NCBI RefSeq assembly: GCF_914767665.1
Contig: NC_059504.1
Location: 10,046,501-10,110,500, forward strand
Source of the DNA: Harmonia axyridis
Taxonomy: Eukaryota > Arthropoda > Insecta > Coleoptera > Coccinellidae
DNA: 64,000 nt
Direction: 5' to 3'
How positions within the stretch are numbered: position 1 is the stretch's first letter; every line of letters begins with the position of its first letter. Below the pieces are notes generated by a model. It searched no databases, was not told the DNA's origin, and saw nothing but the letters and a program-made list of their open reading frames with translations. Of the stretch, positions 11,622 through 23,224 are shown in pieces. Both the position numbers and the translations under genes were made by a program.

Positions 11622-12560
11622 CGGGTGTTTTTTTTCGGAGTATATAACTTTAAGTTGGCATTCCTGTTCGAGATGGCGACCGATTTAACAGCTGTCAAGA
11701 GATTTATTCTCAGTTTGGTTTGGCAATTCATCATGAATAGACTCACGCCTGAACAATGCTTGCAAATAGTGCAATTTTATTTCGAAAATAATGGTTCTGT
11801 GCGGAATACGTATCGCGCACTACGTCCATTTTATTTTGTTTAGCGGTGAAGCGCACTTCTGAATGAATCGCTACGTCAACAAACAAAACTGCCGCATTTG
11901 GAGTGAAGCTAATCCTCAAGTGTATGTCGAAACACCGTTACATCCAGAAAAACTGAATGTTTGGTGCGCTTTATGGGCTGGTGGAATCATTGGTCCGTAC
12001 TTCTCCGAAAACGATGATGGCCAGAACGTTACAGTCAATGCTGATCGGTATGGAGCTATGATTACTAACTTTTTCATTCCTGAATTGAACAACCATGATG
12101 TCCAGGAGCTGTGGTTCCAACAAGACGGCGCAACATGTCACACAGCTCGTGCCACAATCGATTTATTGGAAGACACGTTTGGTGACCGCCTAATTTCACG
12201 TTTTGGACCTGTGAATTGGCCTCCAAGATCTTGTGATTTAACACCGCTAGACTACTTTCTGTGGGGCTATGTAAAGTCGTTGGTCTATGCGGATAAGCCA
12301 CAAACCCTTGACCATTTGGAAGACAACATTCGCCGTGTTATTGCCGATATACGGCCACAAATGTTGGAAAAAGTCATCGAAAATTGGACGTCCAGATTGG
12401 ACTACATCCGAGCCAGCCGTGGGGGTCATATGCCAGAAATTATATTTAAAATGTAATGCCACAAGATTATCTTGCGGATAAATAAAATTCATGTCAATCG
12501 AATAATCCATCGTTGTTTTATTGCAATTTAAAGTTCTATAGCTCTAAAAAAACACCCTTT
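11622..12560 (+). mobile_element. DUF4817-type Tc1/mariner-superfamily transposon, deleted (family B, copy 1)
   Basis: Inverted repeats of about 40 bp bound it (gggtgtttttttt...actttaagtt at the left, its complement at 12520-12560). The left part encodes an N-terminal helical segment (NRLTPEQCLQIVQFYFENN) and stops after RALRPF. An internal deletion joins it to the catalytic domain, open from 11863 to 12456 with WFQQDGATCHTARATIDLL, NWPPRSCDLTPLDYFLWGYV and HMPEIIFKM at the C-terminus. The first catalytic motif, DEAHFW in copy 2 (19340-20190), here reads GEAHF followed by a stop, so Asp is lost. Non-autonomous. Confidence 0.85.
11863..12456 (+). pseudogene. Catalytic-domain remnant of DUF4817-type transposase
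   Basis: An open frame of 197 codons covers most of the DDE core and the complete C-terminus. The second and third acidic motifs (QQDGATCH and CDLTPLDY) are intact. The first Asp lies just upstream of the ATG and is mutated to Gly with a following TGA. Length is about half of the family norm because the N-terminal part was deleted. AATAAA follows at about 12479. Confidence 0.8.
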
Positions 12561-12812
12561 ATATTCCATTTTCACAACTACGAGAAAATCAACATACAAT
12601 GCAAGATGCAAAATCAATCGTTCGTTCGATATTCTTATCAATTATTAAAATACACATGATAAACTGTCAAAATGAGGCAATCCTAGTAAATCAAATGAAA
12701 CTAATAAAAGTTAAAAGGAATTACCACCACGTGGTTTTCCGCGTATCAATGAAGCATTAGTACCCATGCATATCTCCTCTGGCTCCTCAACATTTGTACG
12801 GTGTATGAAAGT

Positions 12813-12860
12813 GTATTAGGCCAATTGAAAAATCCATATGATTTTTAATTAGAAACCCAA
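12813..12860 (+). mobile_element. Short 5'-end remnant of Himar1-like mariner
   Basis: About 48 bp (ttaggccaattgaaaa, then atatgatttttaattag) match the terminal repeat and adjacent leader of the element at 16428-17640, with about 45 bp between the two blocks deleted. The rest of the element is absent. Confidence 0.55.
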
Positions 12861-14550
12861 CACAAATAGGTGGTTGTAAAAGGAAAAATCTATAATTGAA
12901 CAGTCACGTGGTGGTATTCCTTCTTAACCATAAAAACTACTCATGAGTATTGAGTGAAGTCTGAATTAAATTCGACAGTTCCTTCAAACAGGATTTTCAT
13001 AGAATAAAATATGCGATTCTAGAGATAAATACAGATTCTCTGTTAAATTCAAGAATTTTAAATATTTACTCACCTCCATCACTGCTGAAGCCTCTTCCAG
13101 ACTTGCCATCAGAATTCCATTCTTCCTCTGAAATCGTAGAAGATAACTTCATTATAATCGCTCATAATACAGGGAAATCTACGAAGCGAGAAACCATTAG
13201 CACTAGAGGAGTATAATTGATAATAAAATAGTTAGGTTTTTATCGGGTACTTAAGGTTGGTTTTCATGAAACGCTACTCCTAAAATGTGAGGTAAAAAAG
13301 AAATTAGAGGAAGTTTAACTACGCTGAGTTTGGAGTTTCTCGAATGATTGTTACGAAATATGAATCTTTATGAGCTCACAACGAAATGATGAATTGGTTG
13401 AAATGATCATCAAATTACTGCAAATTTTACACAGTCTTATATTGACTATCATCTCCCCCCTAATATCCCAATTATTGAAAAAGAATATGTTCGGATTTCA
13501 AGAATTCTTAAATTACTTAATATAAGTACTATACATTCAATATATTGATAGTTTACAATAAAAGTTATATCTTTATTTCCTATATTAGTCAATAATTTAT
13601 TATAACCTATGAAAAATCACATTATTTTTTCGTTTCTGAAATATATGTAAAGTATATGATATGTTGCCTTTAGATTTATTTGGGTATCATGAAAAATGTG
13701 GTTTGTATTTTAAATTAACAAAAAATCTCAACTATATGTTATGGCTCACGAAGGTTATCCCGAAAGGCAAGCAGGTACCCCAAATTTGTATAATGACATC
13801 CCATGACTTCCCAATGACTTTCCATTACTTCCCAATGACTTTCCACGATTCCTATGATTTTCCATGGTTATAATTAATCTTAGTTTCGGGTCATCTCAGA
13901 TTTTTTTTTAATCAAAGTAAATATATACTGTAAACAAAGATGTTGGTTTTTTTCGCACTAGTTACATAATATACTATTTCTGCACGCAAAAACTTATCTG
14001 AACGGCGTTCCTCATACTGTATTTACGTGTGGAAAGTAGCACTTTGAGCACTTCTTAGGTGACAATAATTGTTGTATTAATCATTGGAAAACTCACCTCC
14101 ATCTCTTCCTATTTTCCGTTTCTTCTTCGAACCGGAACCTTGCTTCTGGTTGGAATTCTTGTCACTTTTGTCCTTGTCCTTATCCTTGTTTTTCCACCTT
14201 ATAAGCATGGCCAGAATATGTCAGAGCTCAGACTATTAGTAAAGAAGTATCCATTTTCCGCTGTAACAAATATGAATATCGATTTTTTTTTTCGTACTAT
14301 TGGTAAATGTAAATTATCAGGAAGGTTTGAGGAAAACTTATAATTACACAGGTTTTGAAATTTTGAATTAAAAATCGGCAGTGATAGGTGAAGAGCATAA
14401 AATTGTAGTGGCTTTTTCCTACCAAGAGATGGCGTCGAACGAGGCACAATGCTTGAAAGCTATGAAGGTAGCAGGTGCATATGGCAGGGACCACTGAGTA
14501 GCCATACTGACGATTACATCAGTAGTCCCGGGATGAAATATAAATAGGGA
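12861..14550. other. Intergenic DNA without recognisable genes
   Basis: AT-rich with no protein-like frame. The 94-residue plus frame at 14059-14343 is hydrophobic but has no family signature, and the minus frames over it are incompatible shadows. A short minisatellite lies at 13800-13862. Confidence 0.45.
13800..13862. repeat. Minisatellite with units of about 20 bp
   Basis: The phrase cttcccaatgactttcca occurs twice at a spacing of about 20 bp, flanked by degraded versions (catgacttcc, acgattcctatgattttcca). About three imperfect units. Confidence 0.75.
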
Positions 14551-14554
14551 TTCA

Positions 14555-14597
14555 TCAAGCCAAGTACGCTGACATTTTAACCAAATACTTGGCTTGA
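14555..14597. repeat. Perfect 12-bp inverted repeat hairpin
   Basis: The arm tcaagccaagta (14555-14566) is repeated inverted as tacttggcttga (14586-14597) around a 19-nt loop. Immediately downstream (to about 14705) is a run of degenerate cttgacttgat and acttgagcttga words, probably part of the same repeat. Confidence 0.75.
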
Positions 14598-14840
14598 AAA
14601 TCGAGCTCGTGAAAAATTGCATACTTGAGCTTGACTTGATTTGAATTTGAAATTTATTGCTTGACTTGATATCAAACCACTTGATATTACTTGAGCTTGA
14701 TATGCACGCATCACGCTTAGACTGAATAAGGGGGTTCCTCGAGCGCCGAGAGACTGAAGCATTCGCCAGTGTGACTTCATTAGTAGTTTTATCACATTTC
14801 TATGAAATTTATTGGTAGATTTTGGTAGTTTCAGAATAGT

Positions 14841-14972
14841 ATATTCTAACACAAGTTGCAGAATGGGCTCCTATTCCAACACGAATGCGAAATTCGAAAA
14901 CGAGCGACGAAGGAGCGAGTTTTCGAACGCAAGAGTGTTGGAATTGCCTTCTGCAACGAGTATAAGACGATA
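14841..14972. repeat. Foldback repeat (imperfect palindrome of about 130 bp)
   Basis: Left arm 14841-14901 and right arm 14917-14972 are imperfect inverted copies: gttgcagaa pairs with ttctgcaac, attccaacac with gtgttggaat, and attcgaaaac with gttttcgaac. The loop is short (gagcgacgaaggagcga). It has no coding capacity and looks like a foldback or miniature element. Confidence 0.8.
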
Positions 14973-16427
14973 TTTTCTCTATTTCAGTCAAGTTTTGTGA
15001 AATATTGTCGAAATTCAATGAAAAATTTAGATTATATATCCTAGTGGCTTTTTTATTGTATCTTGGCAGTTGGTGTGACTGTTACGAAAATTGACAGATT
15101 ATGGAATTTGAATATGAATCGTACGTTTCGAATTCTGAAATAATTTACAATTACGCATTAAATTCGTGAATTATGTCTACGAAATCGATTTAACACCACC
15201 AGAATTGAGAGAATTTGCGAATAATATTGCACATCATTTCATTATATCCAAATTATATTATATTGACAATTTTTGATGTTTGTTGAAATTTGATAGGATT
15301 GGAAGTCAGTATAGACAACCACAAAACGAAAAATATAACTGAAAACGATGCTGTAATGAGTTCATTACAGCACTGTTTTTAGAACTGTAATGAACTCTTT
15401 ACGATACTGAAATAGAGAAATATCTTTCCAAACTCATTCAAAATGGCCAAGGATTTTTTATCTACGCCAGCATCTTCATATGTTTTGTTTGGATGTGTGA
15501 ATTGCATCTTCAAAAAGGTTATCCCTAACTCATTCGCCATTTAGTACAACGACAGCAAAATATTGAGTTTTGATAACATACCACAAGCTACTGCAGGCGC
15601 AAATTTGAATTTCGAAATAACCATGAAGAAATATTACAAATATATAATTTTATGGTAAGTCATCAAATTGATTTATTAATTCTGAATAAATCACCATTCA
15701 GAACCTGCTTCCGTGGGAATATCTAAACATAGCAGCATGTCCTTTCGCGTTATCAGCAATCAGATCAGTCACGACAGCCTGGAGAAAACATAAATGCCGA
15801 AGCCTAAATTTTCAGTCGATAATACTGACGCCATCCGTAGAAACCTCTTCCTGCTAAGTTCGAAATATGTTTTGAAACTATTCCAATCTGATTCCGATGT
15901 TTATTCGTTCTTTATTATACAGAGTGAATTTTAACTATGGAACGCCTCAATTTTTATAGATTTTGATGCGCAAAAATTTATATGACATTTATATATGTAT
16001 AGGAAACATTACATGGAAAAAAATCCTTTTATTAAGTTACAGAGTCGAGATTTCTTTATTTACAAATAACATGAAAAATATTCAGTACTTCTTATGGATT
16101 TCAAATGACAAAAAAAATGCAGGGTGATGCATTTGAAATCACAAAGTTCATTATTATTCCAGAAAAAGGGAATATCATCTCACAAATTCTTTCTCCAGTA
16201 AAATTTATAGAAATGGTGAGAGCAACTATTATTAACTCTTCAATTAGAGTCAGAGTGCATCAAATATCGATTTTTGTAAATGTTATATGCTGATAACAAG
16301 AAAGAGCAAATTTCGAAGTCGCGAACAAATATAACTTTTTTTGTTTATTTTAATGAAAAAGTTTTTTAATTTAGTTTTACCGAAATCATCGTTTGAAATT
16401 AGAATATAGGATAAAGAAATGGTACTA
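14973..16427. other. Intergenic DNA, nothing recognised
   Basis: AT-rich sequence without a supported gene, RNA or repeat. The ORFs present are at most 62 codons and compositionally random. Confidence 0.4.
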
Positions 16428-17640
16428 TTAGACCAAATGAAAAGTCCCCGGTTTGATGCACAGACGGAGGTGCTAGTATTAAATCCATAAGATTTTTAGT
16501 TAGTACAAACCTTCAAACAATACGTGTCAAAATTTGTCAGCAGTCCGACCATTAGTTTGTGAGATATTGCGTTGTGAGTTTAGCTACATTTGTTATTTGA
16601 AAAAAGATGGAATACTAGAATTTCGTGTGCTGAAAAAATATTGCTTTTTGAAGAAAAAACATACAGTTGAAGCAAAATCTTGGCTTGATGAAGAGTTTTT
16701 TGGATTCTGCACCAAGAAAATCAACCATCATTGATTGGTATGCTAAGTTTGAACGTGGTGAAATGAGCACCGAAGACGGCGAACGCAGTGGACGCCCAAA
16801 AGAGGCTGTCAACGACGAAAAAATTCACAAAAATATTTTGAGTAAAGAGTAGTTTATCGAGATAGAAGACATTATGAAGATATCATCTGAACGTGTACAT
16901 CATATCATTAACGAATATTTATACATGAGAATGCTGTGTGCAAATTGGTGCCGCGCGAGCTCACAATCGATCAAAAACAAAAACGTGTTAATAATTCTGA
17001 GCAGTGTTTGAAGCTGTTTAATGCAATAAACCTGAATTTTTGCGTTTATATGTGACAATGGATGAAACATGGCTCAATCATTTCACTCCGGAGTCCAATC
17101 GACAGTCAGCTGAGTGGACTGCACACGATGAACCGAATCCAAAGCGAGGAAAAACACAACAGTCAGCTGGCAAGGTTATGGCCTCAGTATTCTGGGATAC
17201 TCAAGGTATAATATTCATTGATTACCTCCAAAAGGGCCAGACCATCAACAACGATTATTATATAGCGTTATTGGATCGTTTAAAAGATTAAATCTTCAAA
17301 AACAATGCGAAAATTGCATTACTTGGGCTTCGAATTGCTTCTGCATCCACCGTATTCGCCAAATCTTGCCCCCAGCGACTTTTTCCTGTTCTCAGACCTT
17401 AAAAGAATGCTCGCTGGAAAGAAATTTAGCACCAATGAAGAAGTCATCGCCGAAACTGAGGCCTATTTTGAATCGAAAGACAAATCGTATTACAAAAATG
17501 GTATCGAAAAGTTGGAAGATCGCTATAATCGCTGTATCGCCCTCGAAGGCAACTATGTTGAAAAATAAAATCCAAATAAAAAAATTTTTCCAAAAAAATG
17601 TGTTCTACAATGGTAGCCCGGGACTTTTCAATAGGCCTGT
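16428..17640 (+). mobile_element. Irritans-type (Himar1-like) mariner, near full length but dead
   Basis: Terminal inverted repeats (ttagaccaaatgaaaagtcc at 16428; its counterpart ending at 17640) bound about 1.2 kb beside TA dinucleotides. The translated pieces, in several frames, follow the irritans-subfamily order: FRVLKKYCFLKKKHTVEAKS, STIIDWYAKFERGEMSTEDG, TMDETWLNHFTPESNRQSAE (first Asp), GKVMASVFWDTQGIIFIDYL, then HPPYSPNLAPSDFFLFSDLK (third Asp) and DRYNRCIALEGNYVE. The HQDNAPCH segment with the second Asp is deleted near 17295, and there are frameshifts near 16700, 16850 and 16990. Non-functional. Confidence 0.85.
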
Positions 17641-19339
17641 TATTTATTTAAATCTTGTAAAATTTAGTATCGATAAACCAGAATTGCAATATATTCAATA
17701 AACACAATTCAAATGATCATACGCCTTATGTTTTACGCTGTATTCAAACAACGTGGGTGTCATCTCTTTCACAAGCCGATCAGGATTTTTTGTTCTGTCC
17801 AAAATTATCCGATTTGAACACTTGAAAGACATGAAAGTGACACATTTTTATGTATTCATTGAAAAAAATACATACATCAACGTTAAAATGTAAAAATCGA
17901 TCTGTTCTTATAATTGTCAGTTTGTTCACTAAGCCTCTAATTACAACCACACTCTAAAGTTCATGGTTCAATGGTCCAGTTAGATCTTCGTCTTGTTTAA
18001 TGTGCCATCTGATATTCTCGATATTTCATTATATTTCTTGAATAATCTCCATAGCTAATAGCTATGATTGATCCATTGATAACCAGCAAATACCTACCAA
18101 ATTCTGAATTGAAGTATTCCATGGTTTGAGGGTTGAATTCTAATGAAGGCCTTCCATAACTATGAGTTTGTATTGAAAACTAATTTCCTTCAAGTAACAA
18201 CCCCTTCAGGTTATTCTGTTTGAATTAACTCATTAAATTTCTCTAAATTATCAGAAATATTCTCTGTTATCTTTCCGAAAGATATTCCATAAGAAATGAG
18301 AAATGCCGTCAAATGTTATTTCCTGATATCACAAAATCTTAGAATTTGCGTCTTGGGAAATTCCTCTCAGAGTCTAATGTTTGGCAGGATAATTAGGAAT
18401 TTCCATCATCAAGATTAATGACATGATTTCATACTTCAAACCAAAAATTGGTCAAACAACTCAAAACGCCTTTTTTTGAAATTGAGTAAACATAGGTAGT
18501 CAGTAGGAAAAACAGCAAAAGTGTGGTTATACCTACTGCGTATCAACAGAGTTCATGCTACAACAGAGTCAAAGGTCTACTTACAGATCACACAGTAACC
18601 ACTTTTTCAGATCTGCGTATCTAGTATTTGCCGTAGATCTTCAACACCTCTCATAGTCACTCAAGTCAACGTAAACCGCGAACATCACCGTAGACAAGCA
18701 GGAATGCAAAAGAATGCGGAAAAATTCAAGGAAAAACGCGTATGGAGAAGACGATACCCATCCAGAGTTTCCCACTACATCCAGCATCCCTTTTGACGTA
18801 AAGGGAAGAATCGATAGGAGCGCTGCCGGCTGCCGACGTTCATTTGTTGAACTAAGGGGGTGAACGCCCCAGATATACACGCCCTTTAGCAGAGATCCGG
18901 GAAAATATATCATTTTCTAATCATCGCATCAAAGTGGTCTTCGATTGAAAAAGTATCGCAGTTATTTGCTGTAATTTCCAAGTTTTTTCGGTCCAGGTAC
19001 CGTGGGAAATTAGGCAGGCCTCTTTGCCGTTTTATCGACATGTTCCTACTCGATTTCCTCAGTTTGAGGAGGGTGCTTGCGTGGAGAGCAGCCGGATAAC
19101 ATTTTTCTGCTTGTTTACCCTGGGAATGGGAACAACCAAATTCGTAGTGATGTATTGGATGGTTTGTTAGTAGACTCATCTGTTTGGTCTCCTTAACGTC
19201 GGCATTTGAAGCTGAGATTTAGGGGTTTTCTTTTTTCCCGGTTTGGATCACGTTTGGCATTTAAAATACTTCGTCTATCTAGTTTGCTGGTCTTAAATAA
19301 AAGTCGATCTACAAAAAAAGCTCTTCAAGTTCGATATAA
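17641..19339. other. Intergenic DNA; more complex segment at 18480-19230
   Basis: From 17641 to about 18480 the DNA is AT-rich and featureless. From 18480 to 19230 it is less AT-rich and carries two adjoining minus-strand frames of about 90 codons (18641-18913 and 18910-19179). They share no motif with any family I know, and the second begins at a plausible ATG. This could be a diverged repeat, a first exon, or a relic. I do not call a gene. Confidence 0.35.
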
Positions 19340-20190
19340 TGGGTGTTTTTTTTTCGAGGTATATAACTTTAAGTTGGCATTACTATTCAAGATGGCGACC
19401 GATTGAACAGCTGTCAAGTGATTTATTCTCAGTTTGGGTTGGCAATTCATCATGAATAGACTCACGTCTGAACAACGCTTACAAATAGTGCAAAATGAGA
19501 TTGCCGTTGTTCCCGATTTTCATAAGCGAATTTTGTTTAACGATGAAGCGCACTTCTGGTTGAATGGCTACGTCAACAAACAAAACTGCCGCATTTGGAG
19601 TGAAGCTAATCCTCAAGTGTATGTCGAAACACCGTTACATCCAGAAAAACTGACTGTTTGGTGCGCTTTATGGGCTGGTGGAATCATTGGTCCGTACTTC
19701 TTCAAAAACGATGATGGCCAGAACGTTAAAGTCAATGGTGATCGGTATAGAGCCATGATTACTAACTTTTTCATTCCTGAATTGAAAAACCATGATGTCC
19801 AGGAGATTTTGTTCAAACAAGACGGCGCAACATGTCACACAGCTCGTGCCACAATCGATCTTGTGATTTGACACTGCTAGACTACTTTCTGTGGGCTATG
19901 TAAAGTCATTGGTCTATGCGGATGAGCCACAAACCCTTGACCATTTGGAAGACAACATTCGCTATGTTATTGCCGATATACGGCCACAAATGTTGGAAAA
20001 AATCATCGAAAATTGGACGTTCAGATTGGACTACATCCGAGCCAGCCGTGGCGGTCATATGCCAGAAATCATATTTAAAATGTAATGCCACATGATTATC
20101 TTGCGAATAAATAAAATTTATGTCAATCGTATAATCCATCGTTGTTTTATTGCAATTTGAAGTTCTATAGCTCTAAAAAAAACACCCTTT
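19340..20190 (+). mobile_element. DUF4817-type transposon, deleted (family B, copy 2)
   Basis: Same terminal repeats and leader as the copy at 11622-12560. The deletion differs: the N-terminal helix breaks after LTSEQRLQIVQ and resumes at the region before the first catalytic motif, keeping FNDEAHFWLNGYVNKQNC intact. A second deletion at about 19860 removes the segment between ATIDL and SCDL, then the C-terminus continues in another frame to HMPEIIFKM (20085). It abuts the mariner at 20191 at a TTTA junction. Non-autonomous. Confidence 0.85.
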
Positions 20191-21225
20191 ACATAGGCCT
20201 ACAATTTTGCTTCTGCAGTGTTTTTCAAAAATTCGCGGCTTTATTATGAAGACTGGTTATACAATATGATTCAAAGTATTGTCCATCGCTGGCCACTACT
20301 TTCTCCCATCTTTCGGGCAGTGTACGAATCCCGCGTTGAAAAATGGTCATCTTTTGAAGCAATCCTCAAATCGTTCTAATTTTTCACTTCTTCAGAAGGC
20401 CGGAAGTGTTGGTCATCCAGGCCGTGTACCATTGATCGAAACAAGTGACAGTCCGAGAGAGCAACGTCTGGAGAATACGGCGGGTAGGCTAGGACTGCGC
20501 GAGCATTGTCATGCTGTAAAATCACTTTATAATTTCTCTCTTTGTATTGCTGCCGTTTGTCTTTCAATACTCTGATCAAAGCATTAATTGCGTACGATAA
20601 CGATCGCCTGTGATTGTTTCAGTCGTTTCCAACAACTCATGATACATGCCGAGCTGGTCCCACCAAATACTGAGCATGACCTTGGAACCGTGAATATTCG
20701 GTTTGGTCGTCGACGTGATAGCATGACTGGGAGATCCCCATGATTTTCTGCCCTTGGGATTATCGTAATGACCCCATTTTTCGTCTCCAGTCACAATGTA
20801 ATGTAGAAATCCCTTTCGTCTTTGCCTTGCAAGCAGCTGTTCACAAGCAAACAAACGCTGTCCAATATATCTCGGCTTCAACTCGTACGCCACCCAACTT
20901 CCTTGTTTCTGAATCATTCCCATGACTTTCAGGCGTTCAGAAATGGCTTGTTGGGTCACTCCTAATGATCCTGATAATTCTTGTTGCGTTTGACACGAGT
21001 CTTGAGTAATGCCCCCCATTCTGCATCTTTGAAAACCTTCTCTCTTCCACCGCCATGCTGGACTTCGACGTCAAAATCACCGTTCTTGAAGGGTTAAAAC
21101 CACTCTCGGTATAGCGACTTCACCATACGTATTTTAGAGCATTCGATGATCCTCAGTCGCAGATTTCTTCATGTTATAGCGAAAAAATGCAAAGTTGTAA
21201 GCCTTTGTACATCTGAAATAATCGA
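20191..21225 (-). mobile_element. Mariner element (family A, copy 2), degraded
   Basis: The right end on the plus strand (cataggcctacaattttgctt at 20193) matches the terminal repeat of the copy at 176-1113. The minus strand encodes mariner pieces: SQTQQEL-like SCQTQQELSGSLGV, MGMIQKQGSWVAYELKPR, IVTGDEKWGHYDNPKGRKSW (first Asp), VILQHDNAR (second Asp) and YPPYSPDVALSDCHLFRSM (third Asp), in two frames. The N-terminus is frameshifted and the leader is nearly gone, with a terminal-repeat-like stretch ending at about 21225. Abuts the family B copy at 19340-20190. Confidence 0.8.
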
Positions 21226-21239
21226 TCTTACTATAGAGC

Positions 21240-21760
21240 TGGAGGTGTTATCTGAAGATGATCACCAAGGAGATGCTTCACAAGTTTGATCTAACGGCCA
21301 AACAAATCAATGAACTCAATTTCAATAGTTTAATCGAGAATTTTGGGAAGATGAAATCATCAAATTTGGGGTGACCCGACAGCTGTCATTCAATTCTTTT
21401 GAACAACCAAATACAAACCAGATCTGATATCGCTCCAGCCAACTTTTTCCTGTGTTTTACCACTTTGGGCCAACTGGTTCCTGTCAACCAAAGACTATTC
21501 GAAATTCTACGTTGTGATAAGTGTGGTGGAGACCATAGATAAACTAGATTAGTTTGTCTATGGTGGAGACTATTCGTTTTATTCGCTAGCAATACACCTG
21601 CGCGCAATACCACGAACGACTTGGAAGCTAGGAAGCACTGAATAAACTTCTCCACTGATGATTCCTTCAATGGTTGAAGAATGAAACGCTTCAACCCCCA
21701 ACAGAGGGCTCGCCAAAATGTGCTGAGAAGAAGTCTTCGAAATTTATAATTTCGGAAGTA
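21240..21760 (+). pseudogene. Probable relic of another mariner transposase
   Basis: In shifting plus-strand frames there is a segment reading SDIAPANFFL (about 21420), which resembles the third catalytic motif of mariner transposases (PDLAPADFFLF), preceded by REFWEDE-like residues. It has many stops. Family assignment rests on this single motif and order, so it is tentative. Confidence 0.35.
21531..21566. repeat. Short hairpin with flanking direct repeats
   Basis: An inverted repeat (accatagataaact / agtttgtctatggt) is flanked on both sides by gtggagac. It may be a small palindromic insertion or an excision footprint. Confidence 0.7.
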
Positions 21761-22464
21761 TTCTACTTCAATAAATTTAAATTAATACATGTATGTTTCG
21801 TGTTTTAGTAATTTCACCAAATTTTTTGATAGTAGGTACAAGGATATCAGTATAGGAATTTACAAAAAAATCATGAGATACACGGTAAAAAAATTTAATT
21901 CATAATTTTTCAAGCGAAAATTTAAATTGAGTAGTAATCTATTCACTCAAAAGCCATTTATTGCAAGGATAGTAGATTGAGACCTGTTATATTATTAGTG
22001 CCAGACATTATAAAACGCTGACCTTCACAATATGAACAATTGAATCAGAATCAAGGTGGTCACCATTTGTCATTGTACCGGAACTTTCAAACATTTTAAT
22101 AGGAATTCCACCAGTTGAATCAGTTCTGCAGTACAGATTTGGCGGATGCGCTTTTTGTTCTCATGAATAGATGGAAATTTTAACCTTCATATCTATTTCT
22201 ATAGTACCTATTGAATTGGTAATTCCAATATCAAATCATTTTATCACTAAAGAACTTACGAAATCTTACATAAAAAGAGGAATTTTGAAAATTTACAAAC
22301 GCAAAATATTTAATCAATCTGTCTGTCTGTCTGTGGCTTACTACGCAGTTAGTTTCATGTTATTATTCAGTTATTAGTAAGGAGACCTATAAGACTAGCT
22401 ACCAGCTTCCATTTTTTCTGAAAAATTTGGTGAACCATCACCCAACATTCGAATGAAGAACAAG

Positions 22465-23224
22465 TCATTAATAGAAATATATTTTATTGGAAATACAATA
22501 AATAAGAATCAGCAATCATTGAACATTACCTCATAAATAACATATTTACAATTTCTACATTACGCTGTACGAATAGAACAATATATAAAACTGAATACAA
22601 TGTTTCAGGATACATTTCATTTTTCCCAAATGAAAAGCACTATTTGATTGAACATTTCAATAACTGAATAAATAAAAATACATATCTTTATATTTACAAC
22701 CAACATTATAAAAATTTGAAAATAGTATTGAGAAAAGCAAGAATATAATTTTCATCGAAGATCCTATATAATCACTATTGAAAAAATATTATGGAATACA
22801 GATACATTCTCGTGAAACTGTAATGGTTGTCATCAAATTCTCCAAGGTTAAAAAAAATGGGTAATTATTTCAAACAAGATTTTCGAGTTCAAAGTTCGAA
22901 ACCTTTCATCCAACAGAAATTTCGGAATAACAGACTGCATCTCCTTTTTCAAATCGAATTGATCAACTCTGTAAAAATTGAAAGTTGTTTCATACAATAC
23001 AATCGTTAAATTTTTATCGAACTCACCATAGTTTATGATCGAATATTGTTGATAATAATGTGAAATCAACGTCTGGGCACCGTGTATTGTGAAACTTTCG
23101 CATAATCGACGGAATTGAGAAATAACTGAGGATATTTTTGTAGGACCTTCGAATTCTTATTGCAAGGTACTAGAAGGCAAGCATATATTGAACATCAATT
23201 ATTACTGTTGAAAATCAACAATAT
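22465..23224 (-). other. Probable 3' UTR of the 1175-residue protein gene
   Basis: Downstream of the stop at 23225 the minus strand is non-coding. AATAAA appears at about 22481 (tttatt on the plus strand), giving a 3' UTR of roughly 750 nt. The sequence is AT-rich with no obvious secondary features. Confidence 0.5.

Noticed and set aside
22315..22335. Short tctg microsatellite
   Set aside because: About four units only; ordinary.
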